In this document: piece after piece, positions 5,867 to 11,779 of the stretch | Numbering within the stretch: position 1 is the stretch's first letter | Layout: each line of letters opens with the position of its first letter | Source of the DNA: Cenarchaeum sp. SB0662_bin_33 | Lineage (GTDB): Archaea; Thermoproteota; Nitrososphaeria; Nitrososphaerales; Nitrosopumilaceae | Direction of reading: 5' to 3' | DNA length: 11,779 nucleotides | NCBI GenBank assembly: GCA_009840065.1 | Contig: VXON01000018.1 | Span: forward strand, 1-11,779 | Notes under the pieces: model-generated | What the model saw: only the letters and a program-made list of their open reading frames with translations | Told to the model about the DNA's origin: nothing | Databases searched by the model: none | Program-made: the position numbers and the translations under genes

Positions 5867-8059
5867 ATGCCAAAGTACAAGTCCACCGAGCAGGTACTAA
5901 AGATAATCAAGCAGAAGGATCAGATTCGCAACTTTGGTGTCATAGCGCATGTGGACCATGGCAAGACCACCATGAGCGACAGCCTGCTTGCATACTCGGG
6001 GATTATCGCGCCATCGACTGCCGGCAAGGCACTGGCCATGGACTATGACAAGGAGGAACAGGAGAGGGGCATCACCATATACCAGGCAAATGTGACGCTG
6101 CACTTTACACAGAAAGACAAAGAGTATGTCATAAACATGATAGACACGCCCGGCCACGTAGACTTTAGCGGCAGGGTCATACGCAGTCTGCGGGCCATTG
6201 ATGGTGCCGTGGTGGTGTGTGATGCTGTAGAAGGCATAATGACCCAGACTGAAACGGTTACACGGATGGCCTTGGAAGAGCGCGTAAAGCCCGTACTGTT
6301 CATAAACAAGGTTGACAGGCTCATAAAGGAGCTCCGGCTCACCCCCGAAAAGATGCAAGAGTCACTAGCCAACGTAGTATCAAACTTTAACCAGCTAATC
6401 GACACATATGCCGAAGACGAGTACAGACAGGACTGGAAGGTATCCATACAGGATGCCAGTGTTACATTTGGCTCGGCCAAGGACCGCTGGGCCATAAACA
6501 TAGATGCCATGAAGGAGAAGGGCATTACTTTCAAGGATGTCATGGAAGCATATACGACGGATAATGTGGACAAACTAGTCACAAAAGCACCACTCGCCGA
6601 GGCCGTACTGGGAATGGTTGTAAAGCACCACCCGCCCCCGGATGCTGCCCAAAAGTACCGCATACCAAAGATATGGCACGGGGACCTAGACTCGGACATA
6701 GGTAGGGCCCTGTTGAACTGCCAGGATGACGGCCCCACCATAATGATGGTGGTAAATATGGTGCTGGACAAGGCCGCCGGACCCGTTGCCATAGGACGGC
6801 TCTTTTCAGGTACCATACAGGACGGCCAGACCGTAAACATTATTGATGCGCGAAAGCCTGGCCGCATACAGTCGGTCAACTTTTTCATGGGGAACCAGCG
6901 CGAACAGGTGGGTGAGCTGGGAGCCGGAAACATACCCGCCCTGTTGGGAATGACCGAGGCGCGGGCCGGAAACACACTATCCACCATAAAAGACATACAT
7001 GTCTTTGAGGGCATAAAGTACGTCTCAGAGCCGGTCGTGCAGATTGCCGTAGAGCCAAAGCATCCCAAGGACCTGCCAAAACTTGTAGACGTACTAAAGC
7101 AGCTCACCATCGAGGATCCCAATTTAGTGGTAAAGATAGACGAGGAGAGTGGTGAGACCATAATTGCAGGCATGGGTGTGCTGCACCTGGATGTGGCCAC
7201 CCACCGCATACAGGATGCCAAGGTTGACATTGTGACTTCCGAGCCCCTCATAAACTATCGCGAGGCGGTCCGGGGAGACTGCGAGGCGGTAATGTCAAAG
7301 TCGCCAAACCGGCACAACAAGATATTCATGCGCGTCGAGCCCCTAGAACCGGCCATCGCCGAGATGCTCAGAACCGGCGAGATAAGCGACCTCAAGGACA
7401 AGGCCGAGGTCTCATCCTTATTAAAGGCGCAGGGGTGGGATACTGATACCATAAAGAGGGTCATGAAGTTTGACTCTAGGGGAAACGTACTGATAAACGG
7501 TACAAAGGGCGTGCAGTTCGTACAGGAGTCTACAGATTCCATAAACTCGGGCTTTGAGGAGGTCATGAAGGAGGGCCCCCTCTGTCGGGAACAGATGCGG
7601 GACTGTAAGTTCATATTTACACACTTTGTACCACACGAGGATACGGCACATCGCGGACTCTCCCAGCTAGGGCCTGCCTCCAGACGTGCCTGCATGGGAG
7701 CTCTGATAACGGCCGGAACAAAGTTGCTCGAGCCTATGTTAGCCATAGAGGTGCGGGTCCCCACCGATTTGGTGGGGAATGTTGCCACCGTACTGTCAGG
7801 AAAGCGGGGCCGGGTACTAGACATGCAGCAGAAGGGGCCCGCTAGCATTGTAATAGGCGAGATTCCCGCGGCCGAGACCTTTACCTTATCAGAAGAGATG
7901 CGGGGGCAGACGGCAGGAAAGGCCATGTGGAATACGCACTTTAAGGCATGGTCGGAGGTGCCAAAGTCACTGCTGTCCGAGTCTATAAGCACTATACGAA
8001 AGCGCAAGGGCATATCACCGGAACCGCCGGCGGCATCCGAGTTTATAGACAAGGAATAG
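5867..8059 (+). CDS. fusA: Translation elongation factor 2 (aEF-2)
   Basis: A 730-aa GTPase that moves tRNA and mRNA through the ribosome, the usual length for archaea. GTPase motifs: AHVDHGKTT (27-35), RGITI (67-71), DTPGH (93-97), NKVD (147-150). Domain II starts near residue 280. Domain IV carries HEDTAHRG, in which His595 lines up with the diphthamide histidine of eukaryotic EF-2 (IHRG). Domain V follows with VPTDLVGNV and SGKRGRVL. Everything looks intact. Its composition is visibly more GC-rich than the left third of the window and it uses AUA heavily for isoleucine. It is the first gene of a plus-strand cluster with its own TATA box and GGAG site, and phosphoglycolate phosphatase begins 7 bp after its stop. 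The archaeal gene is called fusA or aef2 in different annotations. Confidence 0.98.
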   Translation: MPKYKSTEQVLKIIKQKDQIRNFGVIAHVDHGKTTMSDSLLAYSGIIAPSTAGKALAMDYDKEEQERGITIYQANVTLHFTQKDKEYVINMIDTPGHVDFSGRVIRSLRAIDGAVVVCDAVEGIMTQTETVTRMALEERVKPVLFINKVDRLIKELRLTPEKMQESLANVVSNFNQLIDTYAEDEYRQDWKVSIQDASVTFGSAKDRWAINIDAMKEKGITFKDVMEAYTTDNVDKLVTKAPLAEAVLGMVVKHHPPPDAAQKYRIPKIWHGDLDSDIGRALLNCQDDGPTIMMVVNMVLDKAAGPVAIGRLFSGTIQDGQTVNIIDARKPGRIQSVNFFMGNQREQVGELGAGNIPALLGMTEARAGNTLSTIKDIHVFEGIKYVSEPVVQIAVEPKHPKDLPKLVDVLKQLTIEDPNLVVKIDEESGETIIAGMGVLHLDVATHRIQDAKVDIVTSEPLINYREAVRGDCEAVMSKSPNRHNKIFMRVEPLEPAIAEMLRTGEISDLKDKAEVSSLLKAQGWDTDTIKRVMKFDSRGNVLINGTKGVQFVQESTDSINSGFEEVMKEGPLCREQMRDCKFIFTHFVPHEDTAHRGLSQLGPASRRACMGALITAGTKLLEPMLAIEVRVPTDLVGNVATVLSGKRGRVLDMQQKGPASIVIGEIPAAETFTLSEEMRGQTAGKAMWNTHFKAWSEVPKSLLSESISTIRKRKGISPEPPAASEFIDKE

Positions 8060-8066
8060 TGTATAA

Positions 8067-8753
8067 TTGACATGGGTGCTGATGGTCGATATTGATGGTA
8101 CCATAACCGAGAATGGCAACGGCATAATACACCTAGGGGCGCTCAGCTCCCTCCGAAGTGCTGCCGCATCAGGTCACCGCGTCATATATGTAACCGGCAG
8201 GTCATCTGTAGAGGCATACATACTGTCGATATTTGGCGGGACCGGAGATGTGGCCGTGGGAGAGAACGGGGGGTGCATCACGCATGAGCCATCCGCACAT
8301 ACAATGCTCGGGGACATAAATATATGCAGGCAGGCGCTGCATACACTACAGTCCCACATACGGAATGTCCAGCAAAAGCTCGTATTCCCACGAATGACCG
8401 AGGTGGTGTTAAGCCGCACATTCGACATAAACAAGGGCCAAGAGATACTAGATGATGCCGGTATAGACGTCATGTTATCAGATAGTGGGTTTGCGTATCA
8501 CATCAACTCAAGGGGAATAGACAAGGGCCGGGGCGTACGCGAAATCATGTCTATGTATGATGTGTCGGCAGATGACATAATAGCCATAGGGGACAGCACC
8601 ACTGACATACCAATGTTCAGGGAGGCAGGCATCAGCGTAACCATGTCAAATGCATCATCTAGTGTGCAGGAGGCCGCAGATATCGTAACGACATCGCCCA
8701 AGGGAGATGGTGTCGTAGATGCCCTTCAGATACTGGCGCCCAGGATGGCATGA
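8067..8753 (+). CDS. Archaeal phosphoglycolate phosphatase (HAD family, Cof/SPP-like)
   Basis: About 228 aa, the size of archaeal phosphoglycolate phosphatases of the Thermoplasma TA0175 type, which turn 2-phosphoglycolate into glycolate. HAD motifs: DIDGTIT (8-14, nucleophile Asp8 and acid/base Asp10), YVTGRS (41-46, Thr43), Lys153 in IDKGRG, and GDSTTDIPMF (175-184, metal ligands Asp176 and Asp180). The insert between motifs II and III (about residues 75-150) is the C2-type cap. Related HAD enzymes such as sucrose- or mannosyl-phosphate phosphatases share this layout, so the substrate is inferred. The start is not settled: TTG 8067, GTG 8076 and ATG 8082 all precede the first motif. TTG gives the seven residues usually seen before the nucleophile. 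It sits 7 bp after EF-2 and 4 bp before argS, so co-transcription is likely. Confidence 0.88.
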   Translation: MTWVLMVDIDGTITENGNGIIHLGALSSLRSAAASGHRVIYVTGRSSVEAYILSIFGGTGDVAVGENGGCITHEPSAHTMLGDINICRQALHTLQSHIRNVQQKLVFPRMTEVVLSRTFDINKGQEILDDAGIDVMLSDSGFAYHINSRGIDKGRGVREIMSMYDVSADDIIAIGDSTTDIPMFREAGISVTMSNASSSVQEAADIVTTSPKGDGVVDALQILAPRMA

Positions 8754-8757
8754 TATA

Positions 8758-10584
8758 ATGGTGTATGACATACTGATACGGCAGGTCCGCGATATCATAC
8801 GGCAGTCTATTATACATAGTGATATTGAATATGCAGTAGAGCCGGCCCGGAGTGGTTTTGGCGATATAAGCAGTAATGTGGCGTTTCTGCTATCAAAGAG
8901 ACTACATCAGAGCCCCGCGGATGTGGCGCGTATCATAGCGGATGGATGTATAATACCACCAGATAGCCTCATAGATACGATACGGGCCCACCCTTCCGGA
9001 TACGTAAATGCGTATGCAAGATGGGACAAGCTTGCATATATGATACTAGAGTCATCGATTCGGGAAGGATATGGCAGCGTCAAGACAGGGCAGTCCTGTA
9101 TAATAGAGCATACCAGTGTAAATCCCAACAAGGCGCTGCACATAGGTCATGCGCGAAACATAATAGTGGGCGATGTCGTATCCCGCATACTAAGAAAGGC
9201 CGGCCACAAGGTTACCATTTTGAATTATGTGGACGACTTGGGGCTGCAGGTGGCCGACATAGTGCTAGGCTTTAGGCATTTCAAGTATGATATAGAGCCG
9301 CCAAAAGGTATAAAGTTTGATGCATACTGCGGGGATACCATATATGTAGATACAAATGCACAGTACGACAAACATCCCGAATTATACAAGATGCGGAGCG
9401 ATATACTATACAATATAGAGCAGGGCGATACCGATGATGCCCGCATGGCAAAAGAGATAACCCGCAGGGTGCTAGCTGCCCAGCTAAGTACATGCTGGAA
9501 GCTGGGCGCATCATATGACATACTGAATTTCGAGTCCCACATAGTACAATCGGGTCTGTGGAGTCAGATATTTGACAAGCTAAAAAAGATGAAGATAGCA
9601 ACGTACGAGAGTGAGGGGGAGAATGCCGGCTGCTGGGTCATACGCGACAAGGTTCTGGTGCGGAGTAATGGTACGGCCACATACATGGCAAAGGACATAC
9701 CCTATGCAGCCTGGAAGATGGGCATTATAAAGAACCCCTTCAGATATGTACGGTACGAGGGGCAGCCGGGCAATACACCCCTATACCAGACTATTATACA
9801 TGATGATGGTATTGAAATGCCACTCAAGGCCGACATGGTGATAACCGTGATTGACAGCCGTCAGTCCAACCTCCAAGAGATGATATCAAATATACTATAT
9901 GAGATGGGAGGTAAAAACTACATACATCTAAGATACGAGGCGGTGACACTAAGCGAGAAGACGGCCAAGGATATGGGGATATCTACAGATGGCAAGACGC
10001 AGATGTCGGGCCGCCGGGGCATATATGTGAGTGTCGATAGTGTATACGACACGCTATACAGAAAGGCATACAGTGAGACCTCCAAGAGAAATCCCGATAT
10101 GGGTACGGATGCATTACATTTGACATCGCATGTACTGTCAGTGGCAACACTGCGATACGAGATGATCCGCCAGGATCTGGGCCGGCCCATCACATTTGAC
10201 ATGGACAAGTCGACGCGCCTAGATGGAGATACGGCACCCTACATATTATACGCTTATGCGCGGGCCTGCCGTGTTCTAGAGAAGGTACGGGATTTTGGGC
10301 ATGCCGATACGTCATGTATATACGGAGACAAGGAGCTACATCTACTGCGACTACTGGGCATGTATCCAATTATAATACGTGATGCGGCATCAAATCTATC
10401 TCCAAAGGTGGTTGCCCGATACTGCCATGATCTGGCCGTTGCGTTTAACGCGTTTTACGAGTCGTGTACTATAATAGGTTCTGGCGCACACCAAGGCGGC
10501 CGGCTATACATGACAAGGGCGTTTGGCGCAGTAATGCATGATGCACTGCATATGCTGGGAATTGATGCGCCACATAGAATGTAA
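8758..10584 (+). CDS. argS: Arginyl-tRNA synthetase (class I)
   Basis: A 608-aa cytosolic enzyme that attaches arginine to tRNA-Arg. An N-terminal Add-1-like region (about 1-85) contains FGDISSNVAFLLSKRL. The Rossmann catalytic core begins at EHTSVNPNKALHIGHARN, with the HIGH signature at 128-131 and NYVDDLGLQ at 157-164. The KMSKS region is the ArgRS-type variant QMSGRRG (415-421), as in many archaeal and bacterial ArgRS that lack a canonical KMSKS. The C-terminal DALR anticodon domain starts near 495 (ILYAYARACRVLEK) and contains the conserved-looking CHDLAVAFNAFYES. The ORF extends upstream to 8719, but ATG 8758 is chosen because it lies 4 bp after the phosphatase stop and starts directly before the Add-1 helix. 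Nothing looks broken. Confidence 0.97.
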   Translation: MVYDILIRQVRDIIRQSIIHSDIEYAVEPARSGFGDISSNVAFLLSKRLHQSPADVARIIADGCIIPPDSLIDTIRAHPSGYVNAYARWDKLAYMILESSIREGYGSVKTGQSCIIEHTSVNPNKALHIGHARNIIVGDVVSRILRKAGHKVTILNYVDDLGLQVADIVLGFRHFKYDIEPPKGIKFDAYCGDTIYVDTNAQYDKHPELYKMRSDILYNIEQGDTDDARMAKEITRRVLAAQLSTCWKLGASYDILNFESHIVQSGLWSQIFDKLKKMKIATYESEGENAGCWVIRDKVLVRSNGTATYMAKDIPYAAWKMGIIKNPFRYVRYEGQPGNTPLYQTIIHDDGIEMPLKADMVITVIDSRQSNLQEMISNILYEMGGKNYIHLRYEAVTLSEKTAKDMGISTDGKTQMSGRRGIYVSVDSVYDTLYRKAYSETSKRNPDMGTDALHLTSHVLSVATLRYEMIRQDLGRPITFDMDKSTRLDGDTAPYILYAYARACRVLEKVRDFGHADTSCIYGDKELHLLRLLGMYPIIIRDAASNLSPKVVARYCHDLAVAFNAFYESCTIIGSGAHQGGRLYMTRAFGAVMHDALHMLGIDAPHRM

Positions 10585-10590
10585 TAAATA
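10582..10590 (+). promoter_or_regulatory. Possible TATA element before the 51-aa ORF
   Basis: TAATAAATA overlaps the argS stop and its centre lies about 25 nt before the ATG at 10611, the spacing expected for a leaderless archaeal transcript. The sequence is a weak TATA match in an AT-rich spot, so readthrough from argS is equally possible. Confidence 0.3.
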
Positions 10591-10610
10591 CAGATGCGTA
10601 TCATATAGAG

Positions 10611-10766
10611 ATGTTGCACGATAGAAAAACTAATTATTCCATATGGGGCGAGAGGAGATACCACAAGAGTCCGGTTATAAAACGGCGCACAATAAAGTAT
10701 AGCAGTGCGCTAGAGGAGCGGTTGGATACACATATAGCATATATAGACAGGATGCTGGCAGAATGA
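10611..10766 (+). CDS. Small basic protein, 51 aa, unknown function
   Basis: An open frame of 51 codons starts at ATG 10611, 26 bp after argS. The middle is strongly basic (GERRYHKSPVIKRRTIKY, residues 13-30) and the end is a predicted amphipathic helix (ALEERLDTHIAYIDRMLAE, 33-51). Three points favour a real gene: it fills the otherwise empty gap, its stop overlaps the next start as ATGA, and its codons (many AUA, AGG and CGG) match its neighbours. The basic stretch could bind RNA or a ribosome, but no family is recognised. There is no clear ribosome site; AGAG touches the ATG directly, so translation may be leaderless. TTG 10614 is an alternative start. Confidence 0.6.
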   Translation: MLHDRKTNYSIWGERRYHKSPVIKRRTIKYSSALEERLDTHIAYIDRMLAE

Positions 10767-11479
10767 GTCTCTTTGATGAAGATAGCGACACTAGAACCTC
10801 GATAAACTTCTTTAACATGCTGAATGATGAGGAACGCGCCCTGATAGTCTCGGACCTAAATCCGGAGACGTTCAAGATACCCCAATACTATGATGATCTG
10901 GTGCCATTGTTATCAAGGGTACAGATGGATATCATAAAGCACGATGGCATAAAGGTGGGCAACCGCCTTATGGAATTAGGTCTTGAGGAGACATGGGCCC
11001 GCCTTATCGTATCAAACATGAAGAAGCATGCGCCCACCATAAAGTACCAGGTAAGCCAGATAGAGAAGATGAGCGACAAGAAGTTTGATGAGTCATTCTC
11101 CAAGATAATGGACTCGCTGTGGATGGACAAGATAGATAAGAATTTAATTGTTGAAAAGTTTGGTATAGACCAGGAGCAGTTAAACTGTATAATAGATATG
11201 ACCGGCCACTACATGCAGGATATAATGCGGGGCGACAATACCGAGAAGCAGATTCGCGACATGTTATTAGAGAACGGACTCTCCAAGTCAAAGGTAGATA
11301 CCATGATGCGCTCCGTAATGCTGCTAGAGCGGGGATGGTACAGGTGGCTGCTGTTCAGGAACACACAAGACGGCCTATACAACATACAGGAGATCAAAGA
11401 GCAGAATACCTACATTTTAGAGACCTTAAGGGAGATTCTCGTGCTGCTAAAGGGTCCAAAGTTCGACCGCGGAGTATAG
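10763..11479 (+). CDS. Conserved-looking helical protein of unknown function, 238 aa
   Basis: I do not recognise a family. The protein is acidic at the N-terminus (LFDEDSDTRT) and appears almost wholly alpha-helical, with no signal peptide or transmembrane segment. Three segments have a similar pattern, Gly-(Leu/Ile) followed by hydrophobics at +6, +9 and +10: around Gly73, Gly134 and Gly172. They could be repeated short helical modules, UBA-like in spacing. Residues 187-200 are aromatic and basic (LLERGWYRWLLFRN), and the C-terminus (205-230) is a likely amphipathic or coiled-coil helix ending in LREILVLLK. The start overlaps the stop of the 51-aa ORF by ATGA, which implies translational coupling. 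Position behind argS suggests an information-processing role, but that is only context. Confidence 0.85.
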   Translation: MSLFDEDSDTRTSINFFNMLNDEERALIVSDLNPETFKIPQYYDDLVPLLSRVQMDIIKHDGIKVGNRLMELGLEETWARLIVSNMKKHAPTIKYQVSQIEKMSDKKFDESFSKIMDSLWMDKIDKNLIVEKFGIDQEQLNCIIDMTGHYMQDIMRGDNTEKQIRDMLLENGLSKSKVDTMMRSVMLLERGWYRWLLFRNTQDGLYNIQEIKEQNTYILETLREILVLLKGPKFDRGV

Positions 11480-11497
11480 TTACAGGAATATGTAACT
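11478..11497. repeat. 7-bp hairpin directly at the end of the 238-aa gene
   Basis: AGTTACA (11478-11484) pairs with TGTAACT (11491-11497) around a 6-nt loop. The stem begins inside the TAG stop codon. No T-run follows, so it is not a classic terminator; it might protect the mRNA 3' end or be a palindromic protein site. Confidence 0.4.
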
Positions 11498-11597
11498 CAA
11501 TGATATAGCAGTAGGTGGGATGTGCATTCAGATTATACATCACAAGATATGGAGTGTATGGCACATAAAGTGTGCAGGCCAAGATTCCCACTAGAAG

Positions 11598-11619
11598 TTT
11601 TTTGGATTGTCCAAATTTT
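11598..11619 (+). terminator. Possible transcription terminator
   Basis: A T6 run (11598-11603) leads into TTTGGA (11601-11606), which pairs with TCCAAA (11610-11615) around a 3-nt loop, followed by TTTT (11616-11619). Archaeal RNA polymerase ends transcription mainly at T-runs, so the two T-runs about 120-140 bases after the last gene are the best candidates for the end of this cluster. Confidence 0.4.
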
Positions 11620-11747
11620 ACCCAAAAGTAGCAGTATATCTGTCTGTTTGGGATGTCTCATATACAAAATACCCAAATCATACTCCCAGAATCAATCTTG
11701 GCAATAGAATGGTTACTGTTTGTTAGTATGAACCAAGCTTTTTTCAC

Positions 11748-11755
11748 AATATAAT
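11748..11755 (+). promoter_or_regulatory. Possible TATA element for a gene starting at the window end
   Basis: AATATAAT is centred about 25 nt before an ATG at 11777-11779, the last three bases of the window. The spacing fits a leaderless archaeal gene whose body lies outside the window. The coding part cannot be seen, so this rests only on spacing. Confidence 0.3.
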
Positions 11756-11779
11756 CAGCCAAAATTGAACTCGTAAATG

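Larger units (their letters stand above)
11480..11779. other. 300-base stretch without a convincing gene
   Basis: Both strands were read. The only open frames are short and lack coding character. The stretch holds the hairpin at the gene end, a second hairpin with T-runs near 11600, another T6 run at 11739-11744 and a TATA-like AATATAAT at 11748-11755. No tRNA, C/D-box RNA or repeat array was seen. Composition is more AT-rich than in the genes to its left. Confidence 0.7.

Noticed and set aside
6043..7251. 402-aa minus-strand ORF, and another at 7255-8073, opposite EF-2
   Set aside because: They are antisense shadows of the EF-2 gene: serine-, threonine- and methionine-rich with no domain logic, while EF-2 is unambiguous on the plus strand.
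11394..11707. Short ORFs on both strands in the right-hand gap
   Set aside because: They overlap the end of the 238-aa gene or have odd composition and no start signals. No coding pattern is seen.
1..11779. CRISPR arrays, insertion sequences, tRNA or rRNA genes
   Set aside because: No spaced repeats, transposase motifs, target duplications, cloverleaf with T-arm signature or rRNA wording was found on either strand by eye.

Overview
The window looks like part of a Thaumarchaeota (Nitrososphaerota) chromosome, probably a marine Nitrosopumilaceae/Cenarchaeaceae-type lineage. The best marker is an archaeal elongation factor 2 of about 730 residues. It has thaumarchaeal-looking wording around the GTPase motifs and the diphthamide site (EDTAHRG followed by LSQLGPASRR). 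Supporting signs are an archaeal-type phosphoglycolate phosphatase, an archaeal-like ArgRS, TATA-box promoters and very heavy use of the AUA isoleucine codon. The lineage call comes from recalled family resemblance, not from a search.

Left third (1-4028, plus strand): a tight, AT-richer cassette of three genes. A GHKL-type ATPase (cut by the window edge, short at its C-terminus, with a damaged glycine motif) is followed by an SF2 DEAH helicase and then a second, intact MORC/MutL-like GHKL ATPase. The genes are 6 bp apart or overlap. The first two lie in the same reading frame, separated by one TAG. GHKL ATPases next to SF2 helicases are known from restriction-modification-like and other conflict systems, so this is most likely a DNA-directed defence or DNA-remodelling module.

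Middle (4034-5788, minus strand): a two-gene operon convergent with the cassette. The first gene joins a YwbE (DUF2196) domain to a Schlafen-type AlbA_2 domain. The second encodes a protein with a single PLD/HKD nuclease-like motif. Its 3' end lies 5 bp from the end of the GHKL cassette.

Right part (5867-11479, plus strand): a housekeeping cluster. EF-2, phosphoglycolate phosphatase and arginyl-tRNA synthetase are separated by 7 and 4 bp. They are followed by an unlisted 51-aa basic ORF that overlaps a 238-aa helical protein of unknown function by ATGA. EF-2 and the YwbE-AlbA_2 gene diverge from one short intergenic region containing a palindromic TATA element that could serve both directions. 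The last 300 bases hold no convincing gene, but contain two small hairpins, T-runs and a possible TATA element 25 nt before an ATG at the very end of the window.
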